NCBI GenBank assembly: GCA_964402505.1
Contig: CAYOCP010000010.1
Location: forward strand, 1 to 64,000
Length of the DNA: 64,000 nt
Source of the DNA: SLRI01 sp964402505
GTDB lineage: Bacteria; Pseudomonadota; Alphaproteobacteria; Geminicoccales; Geminicoccaceae
Direction: 5' to 3'
The notes beneath the pieces were generated by a model. That model was not told where the DNA came from. It searched no databases and saw only the letters and a program-made list of their open reading frames with translations. A program made the translations under genes and the position numbers. Below, piece by piece: positions 15,318 through 23,201 of this stretch (the stretch's first letter is position 1; each line of letters opens with the position of its first letter).

Positions 15318-15808
15318 CAGGCAGCCTCCGTCCGACGGTAGCGGGCACCGCGCTGCTTGAAGCGCCGCGTGCTGAAGAGCACGGCATGGGGCAGATCCTC
15401 GAGCCCGTGCTCGCGGAGCAGCTCGCCGACGCGGGTGCGCACGGCCGAACGCTCGCGGCCGTGCACCATGGCGAAGAGATTGTAGGGCCAGCCCGGCAGG
15501 CGCCGCGGCCGGCGGTAGCAGAGGGTCACGTCGGCGGCTCGGGCCAAGGCCTCGCCGACCGCATCCACCCTTTCGTCCGGCACGTCGATCACCGTCATCG
15601 CGTTGGCGCGGTAGCCGATCTCGTGATGCCGCACGACGAGCCCGAGGCGCTTCACCACGCCGGCCGCCTGCAGGGCCCGGAGCCGCTCCATCACCTCGCC
15701 CTCGTCCATGCCGGCACCCTCGCCAAGCGCCGCGAAGGGATGCGGCACCAGCGGCAGGCCGCCTTCCAGCGCCTCGAGCAGGCGGAGATCGCGCGCCGTC
15801 AGCTCCAT
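15317..15808 (-). CDS. nirL: NirL, siroheme decarboxylase subunit
   Basis: A 163-residue Lrp-like paralogue of NirH with the signature TLCYRRPRRLPGWPYNLFAM and VVKRLGLVVRHHEIGYRANAM. It begins ten bases before the end of nirD. It is one partner of the multi-subunit siroheme decarboxylase. Its basic C-terminus (RRFKQRGARYRR) may be an arm for subunit contacts. Which of the two similar genes is NirL and which NirH follows gene order. Confidence 0.9.
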   Translation of the reverse strand: MELTARDLRLLEALEGGLPLVPHPFAALGEGAGMDEGEVMERLRALQAAGVVKRLGLVVRHHEIGYRANAMTVIDVPDERVDAVGEALARAADVTLCYRRPRRLPGWPYNLFAMVHGRERSAVRTRVGELLREHGLEDLPHAVLFSTRRFKQRGARYRRTEAA

Positions 15809-16272
15809 GACGGCCTGAACCCGAGATCGATGCCGTAGGCGCGCTCGAGCGGCAGGTCGAGCACCTCGAGCCCGCTCGCCTCGGCGATCTGCTTCAGCAC
15901 CTGCGCCACCCGCTCCCTCGAATGCGCGGTGACCACGAACCAGAGATTGAGGCGATGCTCGCGGGCGTAGTTGTGGTTGACCTCGGGCGAGGCGCTGACC
16001 AGCGCTGCCACCGCCTCGAGCCGGTCCTCGGGAACCGCCATGGCGGCGAGCGTGCTCCAGCCGGTGCGGTGCGGCGCGATCACGGACCCGACCCGGCTGA
16101 GCACACCCCGTTCCAGAAGCCGGACGAGGCGCCCAAGCACCTCCTCCTCGCTCGACCCCAAGGCTTCGCCCATCGCAGCGTAGGGCCTGGGGCAGAGCGG
16201 CAGGTCGCGCTGGAACTCCTCGATCAGCCGCCGGTCGAGAGCATCGAGCGGCACTTCTGGGATATCGACCAT
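15799..16272 (-). CDS. nirD: NirD, siroheme decarboxylase subunit
   Basis: A 157-residue Lrp-like protein and first of the four decarboxylase genes. It has the N-terminal helix-turn-helix-like part (LDALDRRLIEEFQRDLPL), then RGVLSRVGSVIAPHR, AAMAVPEDRLEAV and NHNYAREHRLNLWFVV. It starts two bases after nirF. NirD and NirL together form the active decarboxylase core in characterised systems; all four subunits are separate genes here. Confidence 0.92.
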   Translation of the reverse strand: MVDIPEVPLDALDRRLIEEFQRDLPLCPRPYAAMGEALGSSEEEVLGRLVRLLERGVLSRVGSVIAPHRTGWSTLAAMAVPEDRLEAVAALVSASPEVNHNYAREHRLNLWFVVTAHSRERVAQVLKQIAEASGLEVLDLPLERAYGIDLGFRPSWS

Positions 16273-16274
16273 GG

Positions 16275-17459
16275 TCAGTAGCCGATCCGCTGCGCGCGGG
16301 CGGTGAAGAAGATGCCGCTCGGTGCTGCGGCCTCGATCGAGCCCACCGTCGCGAAGGTCCCGGTGTCGACGATGTCGACGCGATCGGCGTCGCGCACCGA
16401 GATCCAGACCTCCTCGCCCCTGGGCGTGAACTCCATGTGCAGGACCCCGGGACCGGGCCGCAGCTCCTTGACGATGCGGCCGCTCGGCACGTCGATCACC
16501 TGCACGACATCGTTGTCGGGATGGGCGAAATTGACCCAGACCTGCCGGCCGTCCGGTCTCGCGATGGCGAAGACCGGCTGGCTGTGCACAGGGATCCGGG
16601 CGATCTCCCGAAGACTGGCCCGGTCGACCACCAGAAGCTCGTGCCGGCCGATCGCCGGCAGGAAGAGCCGGTCGCCGGCGACGCTCCAGCCCTCGAGATG
16701 CGGCATCTTGTAGACCGGCAAGGGCTCCTCGCCCTTGCCGTAGCCGTCGAGCAGCCGGCGCGGCTTCGGATCCTCGTCCCAGAGATCGAGCAGGACGAGC
16801 CCGTCCTCGCCGAAGAGCCCGGCGATGTAGTAGCGCCCGTCGGGCGTCAGGAGCGCGTCGTAGGGCAGCGCGCCGATATCGGCGAAGCGCCGGACCGCGG
16901 GCTCCGCCCCGTCCTCGAGCCCGACCGTCCAGATGGCGCCGGCATCGTAGAGGGCGAAGACGAAGCGATTGTCCGGCAGATCCTCGATGCCGACCACCTT
17001 CGAGCGGGCACCTTCGGTCCCGTAAGTGGCGGGCACCTCGGCGACGGGCGCGAGATCGGCGGTGCTGAAGAAGCGCACGCCGCCCGGCTCGTAATTGGCG
17101 ACGGCGACGATGCGGCCGTCCTGGGAGATGGCGCCGCCGATGCTGTTGCCGGCCTGGATGATCCGGGCGACGACATCGCCGGTGAGAAGGTCGACCTTGC
17201 TGAGCCCGCCGTCGCGGCCGAAGACGAAGGCGTAGCGGCCGTCGCGCGAGAAGACCACCGACGCATGGCTGAGATCGCCCAGCCCCTGGATCTCGCCGAG
17301 GCGCCGCCGCTCGGTCGTGTCCACGATCAGGATCGAGCCCGACGCCCGCTCGACGATCACCCCGAGATCGCCCGTGCCGCGCAAAGGTGCGCTCGTGGCG
17401 CAGGCGGCGAGGCCCGAAGCGGCCGCGAGCGCCAGGAAAGTCCGACGATCAGGGCGCAT
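16275..17459 (-). CDS. nirF: NirF, heme d1 maturation lipoprotein
   Basis: A 394-residue propeller protein related to the d1 domain of NirS but without the cytochrome c domain. The N-terminus (MRPDRRTFLALAAASGLAAC) has a twin-arginine-like start and the lipobox LAAC, so it is probably a periplasmic lipoprotein anchored in the membrane. NirF takes part in the last steps of heme d1 assembly and binds d1. The ATG at 17459 overlaps the end of nirC by 11 bases. Confidence 0.92.
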   Translation of the reverse strand: MRPDRRTFLALAAASGLAACATSAPLRGTGDLGVIVERASGSILIVDTTERRRLGEIQGLGDLSHASVVFSRDGRYAFVFGRDGGLSKVDLLTGDVVARIIQAGNSIGGAISQDGRIVAVANYEPGGVRFFSTADLAPVAEVPATYGTEGARSKVVGIEDLPDNRFVFALYDAGAIWTVGLEDGAEPAVRRFADIGALPYDALLTPDGRYYIAGLFGEDGLVLLDLWDEDPKPRRLLDGYGKGEEPLPVYKMPHLEGWSVAGDRLFLPAIGRHELLVVDRASLREIARIPVHSQPVFAIARPDGRQVWVNFAHPDNDVVQVIDVPSGRIVKELRPGPGVLHMEFTPRGEEVWISVRDADRVDIVDTGTFATVGSIEAAAPSGIFFTARAQRIGY

Positions 17460-17790
17460 CGCCGATCCCTTCCTGCAGGCGACCGACCAGCCAGACCGCC
17501 TCGTCCTCCGCCAGGAGCCCGCGCCAGGGCGGCATCGGCCGGCCCGGCACGCCATCCAGGATGATGTGGACGAGACCCTCCGGCTGCTGATCCTCCAGCG
17601 CCTCGGGCAGCAGCGGCGGGCCGAGCCCGCCCTTGAGGGTGAGGCCGTGGCAGGAGCCGCAATCGTGACGCAGGAGATGGATCAGCTCCGCCTGCCGCTC
17701 GGCCGACGGCTCGGCCGCCGTGGCGAGACCGGAAAGAACGGCGAGGGCGAGCCCGGTCGCCAGCCGCTCAGCCCAGATGCCGGCGGGCAT
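17449..17790 (-). CDS. nirC: NirC, small periplasmic c-type cytochrome
   Basis: A 113-residue monoheme cytochrome with a signal peptide (ATGLALAVLSGLATAA) and the heme site CGSCH at about residues 44-48; Met in GRPMPPW is a likely second ligand. NirC-type cytochromes supply electrons to NirS or take part in heme d1 maturation. It begins 23 bases inside the end of nirE and overlaps nirF, so the three genes are co-translated. The name follows the nirSECF gene order. Confidence 0.88.
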   Translation of the reverse strand: MPAGIWAERLATGLALAVLSGLATAAEPSAERQAELIHLLRHDCGSCHGLTLKGGLGPPLLPEALEDQQPEGLVHIILDGVPGRPMPPWRGLLAEDEAVWLVGRLQEGIGDAP

Positions 17791-18553
17791 CCGCCTCCTC
17801 CCGAACCATCGACCCGGCCGCCAGGATGTCGCTCAAGGCGACCACGGCACCCACCGCCACGAGCACGGGCGCCCTGAGCCCGGCAGCCGCCACCGCCGCC
17901 GGCAGGTCCGCGAGCGGCGCCCGGCACACCTGCTGACCCGGCTGGGTCCCGGACGCCACCGCCACGGCCGGCGTCGAGGGGGAAAGCCCGGCATCGATGA
18001 GCCCGTCCCGGAACCGTCCGAGGTTGGCGAGCGCCATGTAGACGACGAGCGTGGTCAAGGGATCGGCGAGACCCGCCCAATCGACCTCGGGCTCGCCCGT
18101 CTCGCAGGTGTGGCCGGTGATCAGCCGCACGCCGGTCGCCATGCCGCGATGGGTGAGCGGGATGCCGACCGCGGCGAGCACGCCCGAGGCCGCGGTGATG
18201 CCCGGCACCACCTCGAAGGGAACGCCGTGCGCCGCGAGGTGCAGCGCTTCCTCGCCGCCCCGGCCGAAAACGTAGGGATCGCCGCCCTTCAGCCGCACGA
18301 CGCGCCGCCCGGCCCTGGCGAGGCGGACGAGCAGCGCGTTGATCGCCTCTTGCGACAAGAGGTGCTCGCCCGCCGCCTTGCCGACGCAGATCCGCTGCAC
18401 GCCGGCCGGCACGAGATCGAGGATTTCCGGGGAGACCAGGCGATCGTAGACCACCACATCGGCGGCCTCGAGGTGACGAAGCGCCTTCAGGGTCAAGAGC
18501 TCCGGATCACCCGGACCGGCGCCGACCAGGGCGACTGAGGCGTTCTCGGGCAT
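17768..18553 (-). CDS. nirE: NirE, uroporphyrinogen-III C-methyltransferase
   Basis: A 261-residue SAM-dependent methyltransferase (SUMT family) making precorrin-2 from uroporphyrinogen III, the first committed step toward siroheme and heme d1. The signature LVGAGPGDPELLTLKAL is at residues about 10-26; further motifs are VVYDRLVS, VRLKGGDPYVFGRGGEEAL and TLVVYMAL. It is a stand-alone SUMT without CysG oxidase/chelatase domains. It lies 67 bases after nirS, separated by a strong hairpin. Confidence 0.94.
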   Translation of the reverse strand: MPENASVALVGAGPGDPELLTLKALRHLEAADVVVYDRLVSPEILDLVPAGVQRICVGKAAGEHLLSQEAINALLVRLARAGRRVVRLKGGDPYVFGRGGEEALHLAAHGVPFEVVPGITAASGVLAAVGIPLTHRGMATGVRLITGHTCETGEPEVDWAGLADPLTTLVVYMALANLGRFRDGLIDAGLSPSTPAVAVASGTQPGQQVCRAPLADLPAAVAAAGLRAPVLVAVGAVVALSDILAAGSMVREEADARRHLG

Positions 18554-18582
18554 GCCAAAAGCTCCGCCGGACGAGGAAGCGC

Positions 18583-18615
18583 TGGCGGAGCGGCGGTGAG
18601 CCCACCGCTCCGCCA
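18583..18615 (-). other. Strong hairpin between nirS and nirE
   Basis: The arms TGGCGGAGCGG (18583-18593) and CCGCTCCGCCA (18605-18615) pair perfectly over 11 bases around an 11-base loop. No T-run follows on the minus strand, so a simple rho-independent terminator is unlikely. In this position it would protect the nirS message from 3' decay or lower readthrough into nirE, giving more NirS than biosynthetic enzymes. Confidence 0.6.
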
Positions 18616-18620
18616 GACGG

Positions 18621-20387
18621 TCAATAGACGTCGTTGACCGTGTTGTGCACGTTGAACTTGCCGGTCGGCGTGATCAGACGCGGATCCTTGATCACGTGCT
18701 TCAGGGTCCGCGTCTTGTCGTCGACCACGACGATCGCCGATTCCTGGTCCTTGGCGTTCCACACCGAGAACCAGACCTCGGTGCCGTCCTCGTTGTACTC
18801 CGGCTGGACGATGCGGCGAACACCCTCGGTGATGCCCGACCACTCGCCGATCGGCAGCTCCTCGTAGCCGGCATCGAGATTGTCGATGTCGAAGACGGCG
18901 ATCGACGAGGCGAGGCTCGGCTCCGGGTTGAGCGGCGCGTCGACCCAGAGGTTCTTGGACTTGGGATGGGTCTTGATGAAGAGCGAGCCGCCGCCCAGGC
19001 TCTCCAGCGTCTGCACGACCCGCCATGCCTGATCGGGGTGGCCATCGGGATCGGTGCCGATCAGCGTGACGGTGCCGTCGCCGAGATGCGTCGTCGCCCA
19101 GACCGGCCCGAACTCGGGATGCACGAAATTGGCGCCACGACCCGGATGCGGCGTCTGCCCCTGTGTGTCGACCAGGGCCTCGAGCTGGCCGTCCTCGGTG
19201 TCGATCACCGCCACCTTGTGCACGGCATTGGCGGCGACCAGGAAGTAGCGGCCGGTCGAATCGAAGCCGCCGTCATGGAGGAAGCGGGCGGCGTCGATCT
19301 CGCGCGTCTTCAGGTTCGCGAGGTCCTCGTAGTTGACGAGCAGGACCTGGCCCGTCTCCTTGACGTTGACCACGAACTCCGGGGTGTGGTGCGAGGCGAC
19401 GATGGCGGCGACGCGCGGCTCCGGGTGGAACTCCTGCGTGTCCACCGTGTAGCCCCTGGTCGAGACGATCTTCAAAGGCTCCAGCGTGCCGCCGTCGGTG
19501 ATGACGTAGTGCGGCGGCCAGTAGGCGCCGGCGATGACGAACTTGTCCTCCCAGCCCTTGGCCTTCGAGCTCTCGACCGAGCGCGCCTCGATGCCGATCT
19601 TGAGCTCGGCGACGACGGCGGGCGGCTCCATCCAGAGATCGATCATGCTGACCAGCGCGTCGCGGCCGATCACGTAGAGGTAGCGGCCGGAAGCCGAGAG
19701 CCTCGAGATGTGCACGGCATAGCCGGTCTTCAGGATGGTCTTGATCTCGTAGGTCGAGCCGTCGATCAGCGCCACCTCGCCCGAATCGCGCAAGGTCACG
19801 GAGAAGAGGTTCTCGACATCGAGGTCGTTCTGCTTCTCGGTCGGCCGATCCGCCACCGGCACCAGCACGCGCCAGCTTTCGCGCATCTTGTCCAGCCCCC
19901 ATTCCGGCGGCTGCGGCGGGGTGTAGAAGAGGTAGCGGGCCATGAGGTTGACATCATCGGCCGAGAGATCGCCCGAGGTGCCCCAGTTCGGCATGCCGCC
20001 CGGCGAGCCGTACTGGATGAAGGCGTGCACGTAGTCCCAACCGCGCTCCTTCATGATGTCGGGCGTGAGCGGCCGGCCGGTCGCCCCCTTGCGCAGCACG
20101 CCGTGACAGCCGGCGCAGCGCTGGAAGTAGATCACCTGGGCCCGATCGAAGTCCTCCTTGCTGAGCGGCTCGATGCCCATTTCCCGAAGCTCCGGGGCGA
20201 GGCCCGGCTCCGCCAGATCGATCTCGCTCAGAACGTCGAACTCCGGCACGTAGGTCGTGCCGGGAAATGGCCGGTGACCCTCGAGATCCTTCGGATCCGG
20301 CTTCTCCTGCGCCACGGCGATCCCCGCCGCCAGGAGCGCCCACGCCCCGAGCGCGGTCGCCGTCATCAGACCCGTGCGTCTCGTCAT
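18621..20387 (-). CDS. nirS: Cytochrome cd1 nitrite reductase NirS
   Basis: A 588-residue periplasmic enzyme reducing nitrite to NO. The signal peptide ends near AAGIAVAQ; a cytochrome c domain has CAGCH at residues 91-95; the rest is the eight-bladed heme d1 propeller. H226 in TGYAVHISRL corresponds to the proximal d1 ligand. Conserved active-site stretches include EFHPEPRVAAIVASHH, FLHDGGFDSTGRYF and GSLFIKTHPKSK; the end TPTGKFNVHNTVNDVY is nearly that of known NirS proteins. ATG 20387 has AGGAGACGC upstream. It is first in the nirSECFDLGHJN-cbiX-like operon, under a divergent NNR-box promoter. Confidence 0.97.
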   Translation of the reverse strand: MTRRTGLMTATALGAWALLAAGIAVAQEKPDPKDLEGHRPFPGTTYVPEFDVLSEIDLAEPGLAPELREMGIEPLSKEDFDRAQVIYFQRCAGCHGVLRKGATGRPLTPDIMKERGWDYVHAFIQYGSPGGMPNWGTSGDLSADDVNLMARYLFYTPPQPPEWGLDKMRESWRVLVPVADRPTEKQNDLDVENLFSVTLRDSGEVALIDGSTYEIKTILKTGYAVHISRLSASGRYLYVIGRDALVSMIDLWMEPPAVVAELKIGIEARSVESSKAKGWEDKFVIAGAYWPPHYVITDGGTLEPLKIVSTRGYTVDTQEFHPEPRVAAIVASHHTPEFVVNVKETGQVLLVNYEDLANLKTREIDAARFLHDGGFDSTGRYFLVAANAVHKVAVIDTEDGQLEALVDTQGQTPHPGRGANFVHPEFGPVWATTHLGDGTVTLIGTDPDGHPDQAWRVVQTLESLGGGSLFIKTHPKSKNLWVDAPLNPEPSLASSIAVFDIDNLDAGYEELPIGEWSGITEGVRRIVQPEYNEDGTEVWFSVWNAKDQESAIVVVDDKTRTLKHVIKDPRLITPTGKFNVHNTVNDVY

Positions 20388-20452
20388 CCTGCGTCTCCTC
20401 CCCGTATGGGCTGCTTCAGGGTGTCGTCCATGTTCAGAGCACGATGGCGGCG

Positions 20453-20522
20453 ACGCTAACCGGCGCCCGACCGCCGGTCCTTGATTTCTGTCAAGGAGCG
20501 GGCCGGCAAACCCGCCTAGCGT
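20453..20522. promoter_or_regulatory. Symmetric divergent nirS/nirI promoter with one NNR box
   Basis: The box TTGAT-TTCT-GTCAA occupies 20481-20494. On the right, TAGCGT lies at 20517-20522 after exactly 22 bases. On the left, the complement at 20458-20453 also reads TAGCGT after exactly 22 bases. This is the spacing of a class II FNR-family promoter in both directions, so one activator dimer could drive both genes. Predicted starts are near 20446 for nirS (59-base leader) and near 20529 for the nirI-like gene. Confidence 0.75.
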
Positions 20523-20544
20523 CCGACCGATGCGCGGGGGACGG

Positions 20545-22749
20545 ATGCGGGTGACGACCGAAGGACACGGCGAGAGGACGAGGCTCGATCTCCGCCTTCT
20601 CGTGCTGGCCCTGCTCGCCTGCTGCATCACCCTTCTCGTCGGTCCGGCCAGCGGCCGGACGGCCGATGCGCCCTCCCTGGCGCTGGCGCGCGACGTCTTT
20701 CCCGGCACCGAGGGTGTAGGCGCCTTCACCGGCGAGCCGCCGGCGGCCGAGGTCCTGATCGGCGGCCGCCTCGCGGGCTACGTCCTCTCGACGCGCGCCG
20801 TCCTCGATTCGGTCGGCTATAGCGGGCGCCCCTTCGATGTCGTGCTCGGACTCGACCTCGAGGGTCGCATCACCGGTGCGAAACTCGTCGAGCACAACGA
20901 GCCGGTGCTCGTCGTCGGCGTCGCCCCGGCCGACCTCGACGCCTTCATCGCCCAGTTCCGGGGACTGCCCGTCGATGCCACGACGCATCTGCGCGGCAGC
21001 TCCGGCGAGGCCGGCGTCGACGTGATCAGCCGGGCCACCGTCTCCTCGGTCCTCTTCGCCGACGCCATCCTCCGGGCCGCCAGGGCCGTGGCGATCAGCC
21101 GCGGCATCGTCGAGCCGCCGGCCCGAACCGGCGGCCTCGATCTCGACCGCTTCGAGCCGATGGATTGGACAGAGCTCGTTGAGGCCGGCCTCGTGAGCCG
21201 GCTCCTCTTGACCAATGGCGACATCGCCCGTGCCCTCGTCGAACGCGGCCGGCCGCGGCCGACCGGGCCTGGCTTCGACGATCCGGACGCCACCTTCGTC
21301 GATCTCTTCGTCACCCTCGCCACCCCGGCCATGGTCGGGCGGAATCTGCTCGGCGAGGCGCACTACCTCGCTTACTCCCACGCCCTCGAGCCGGGCGACC
21401 AGGCGATCGTCGTCCTCGCCAACGGCCGCTACTCGGTCAAGGGCACCGGCTTCGTCAGGACCGGCTTCTTCGACCGCCTGCAGGTGCTGCAGGGCGACAA
21501 GGCCATCCGCCTCCAGGCCGAAGGCCATACGCGCATCGACGAGCTCGAGATCGAGGGGGCGCCGGACTTCCGCGAGATGGGCTGGTTCGTGCTGCCGGCG
21601 GCGAGCGGCTTCGACCCGCTCCAGCCCTGGAGCCTCCGGCTCGTCGTCGAGCAGAAGACCGCGGCCGGCGAGGTGCTGCTCGACTTCGTCCTGCCGGTGA
21701 CGGCACCCACGGCGCTCGTCGAGACGCCCGCCCGGGAGAAGCCCGAAGGTTGGCTCGCCAGCCTGCTCGACGCCGCGGGCGAGCCCGACGGCTCGCTCGT
21801 CGTCACCCCAGGCCTCTGGCTCGAGGTCTGGGCCGCCCGCTCGCTCGATATCGGGCTCTTGATGCTGCTGCTGCTCACCCTCTCCGTCGCCCTGGTCTTC
21901 CAGGACGCGCTGGTGAAAAGGATCACGTTCTATCGCCGCTTCCGGGTCGCCTTTCTCGCCGTCACCCTTCTCTGGCTCGGCTTCGTCATGGGGGCCCAGC
22001 TCTCCGTCGTGAACATCCTCACCTTCTTCAACAGCCTGCTCACCGGCTTCAGCTGGCAGGTGTTCCTGATGGAGCCCCTGATCTTCATCCTCTGGTGCTA
22101 CGTGGCGCTGGCGCTGCTCTTCCTGGGCCGCGGCGTCTTCTGCGGTTGGCTCTGCCCCTTCGGAGCGCTGCAGGAATTGACCAACAAGCTCGCCCGCCTG
22201 CTTCGCGTGCCGCAGCTCTCGCTGCCCTTCGCCCTGCACGAGAAGCTGTGGCCGACCAAGTACATCGTCTTTTTGGGTCTCCTCGCCCTATCGCTGCACG
22301 CCATGAGCGCCGCCACCCTCGCCGCCGAGGTGGAGCCCTTCAAGACGGCGATCATCCTCCGCTTCCTGCGCGACTGGCCGTTCGTCCTCTACGCGCTCCT
22401 GCTGCTCGGCGCCGGGCTCTTCATCGAGCGCTTCTTCTGCCGCTACGTCTGCCCGCTCGGCGCCGCACTCGCCATTCCCGCCCGGCTCAGCACCTTCCGC
22501 TGGCTCAAGCGGCGCCCGCAATGCGGGCGGGAATGCCGCATCTGCGAGATCAGGTGCCCGGTGCAGGCGATCCATCCCTCGGGCGAGATCAATCCCAACG
22601 AGTGCATCTACTGCCTCGACTGCCAGGAGCACTACCACGACGCCTGGACCTGCCCGCCCCTCATCAAGGGGAGAAGGCGTCGCGAGGCGGCCGCCGCCCT
22701 GAGCGCGCCGGCGGCGCCGGCCGCGGCGGCAGGGGGAGAGGCGCCATGA
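20545..22749 (+). CDS. nirI: NirI/NosR-family membrane flavo-iron-sulfur protein
   Basis: A protein of 734 residues (from 20545). It has a signal-like N-terminal helix, a periplasmic FMN-binding-like domain (RATVSSVLFADAILRAAR), about five membrane helices, and cytoplasmic cysteine motifs. These are the two CxxxCP motifs CGWLCPFG and CRYVCPLG, then ferredoxin-type CRICEIRCP and CIYCLDCQ. The family passes electrons across the membrane and is needed for nirS or nosZ expression/activity. Divergence from nirS and absence of nosZ favour NirI. An upstream ATG at 20530 would sit at the predicted transcription start; 20545 has GGGGGA upstream and is preferred. Confidence 0.88.
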   Translation: MRVTTEGHGERTRLDLRLLVLALLACCITLLVGPASGRTADAPSLALARDVFPGTEGVGAFTGEPPAAEVLIGGRLAGYVLSTRAVLDSVGYSGRPFDVVLGLDLEGRITGAKLVEHNEPVLVVGVAPADLDAFIAQFRGLPVDATTHLRGSSGEAGVDVISRATVSSVLFADAILRAARAVAISRGIVEPPARTGGLDLDRFEPMDWTELVEAGLVSRLLLTNGDIARALVERGRPRPTGPGFDDPDATFVDLFVTLATPAMVGRNLLGEAHYLAYSHALEPGDQAIVVLANGRYSVKGTGFVRTGFFDRLQVLQGDKAIRLQAEGHTRIDELEIEGAPDFREMGWFVLPAASGFDPLQPWSLRLVVEQKTAAGEVLLDFVLPVTAPTALVETPAREKPEGWLASLLDAAGEPDGSLVVTPGLWLEVWAARSLDIGLLMLLLLTLSVALVFQDALVKRITFYRRFRVAFLAVTLLWLGFVMGAQLSVVNILTFFNSLLTGFSWQVFLMEPLIFILWCYVALALLFLGRGVFCGWLCPFGALQELTNKLARLLRVPQLSLPFALHEKLWPTKYIVFLGLLALSLHAMSAATLAAEVEPFKTAIILRFLRDWPFVLYALLLLGAGLFIERFFCRYVCPLGAALAIPARLSTFRWLKRRPQCGRECRICEIRCPVQAIHPSGEINPNECIYCLDCQEHYHDAWTCPPLIKGRRRREAAAALSAPAAPAAAAGGEAP

Positions 22750-23144
22750 CCGGAAGGGTGGTGCTCCGCATCCTCGCCGTCATCGCCATCCTCTTCGGCG
22801 CCCTCACCCTCAAGGCCGGCGGCACGGCGCTTTTCGGCGGACCCGAGGCTCGGGCCGCGGTCGGCAACGCCGTCCCCTTCGTCCTCTGGTTCAACACCAT
22901 GGCCGGCCTCGCCTACATCCTCGCCGGCATCGGGCTCTGGCTCGGCCGGCCATGGGCCGCCTACCTCGCCTGGTTGATCGCCCTTGCCACGCTCGCGGTC
23001 TTCGCCGCCTTCGGCGTCCATGTCGCAACCGGCGGCGCCTTCGAGATGCGGACCGTGGCGGCCATGACGTTGCGCAGCCTCGTCTGGCTCGCCATCGCGG
23101 CCCTCGCCTGGCACTGGCTCCGCCGCCCGAACGCTGTCGATTGA
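22746..23144 (+). CDS. Small four-helix membrane protein
   Basis: A 132-residue hydrophobic protein with four predicted helices: about residues 6-25, 42-64 (VPFVLWFNTMAGLAYILAGI), 69-93 and 106-126. It overlaps the nirI-like gene by four bases (ATGA) and so belongs to the same operon. No cofactor-binding motif is evident. It may stabilise or assist NirI, but I do not recognise a named family. Confidence 0.65.
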   Translation: MTGRVVLRILAVIAILFGALTLKAGGTALFGGPEARAAVGNAVPFVLWFNTMAGLAYILAGIGLWLGRPWAAYLAWLIALATLAVFAAFGVHVATGGAFEMRTVAAMTLRSLVWLAIAALAWHWLRRPNAVD

Positions 23145-23169
23145 CAGGCGGTCCCGCCGCACCTAGCGT
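23141..23169 (+). promoter_or_regulatory. Sigma-70-type promoter of the hyuAB operon
   Basis: A perfect -35 TTGACA (23141-23146) is separated by 17 bases from TAGCGT (23164-23169), the same -10 hexamer found at nirS, nirI and the heme-copper operon. The -35 overlaps the stop codon of the preceding gene. Transcription would start near 23176, within the adjoining operator. Confidence 0.65.
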
Positions 23170-23187
23170 ACTAACCAACTGGTTAGT
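23170..23187. promoter_or_regulatory. TetR-type operator ACTAACCA-AC-TGGTTAGT
   Basis: An inverted repeat with two perfect 8-base arms and a 2-base centre directly follows the -10 hexamer and covers the likely transcription start. The core TAACCA-N2-TGGTTA resembles RutR-type TetR operators. The TetR gene closing this locus (29670-30338) is the obvious candidate repressor. Confidence 0.65.
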
Positions 23188-23201
23188 TAGGGCAGGCGCG
23201 C

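Noticed and set aside
20530..20544. Upstream ATG (20530) as start of the nirI-like gene
   Set aside because: It would lie one base after the predicted transcription start without a ribosome site. The ATG at 20545 has GGGGGA upstream.
22746..23144. Possible NosZ or NosDFY fragments after the NosR/NirI gene
   Set aside because: The following gene is a small four-helix protein without copper or ABC motifs, so no nos cluster is present and NirI is the better name.
23134..23147. CTGTC-GATT-GACAG palindrome as a fourth NNR box
   Set aside because: The half sites are in inverted order compared with TTGAC-N4-GTCAA and overlap the -35 of a normal promoter, so it does not fit an Fnr-family site.
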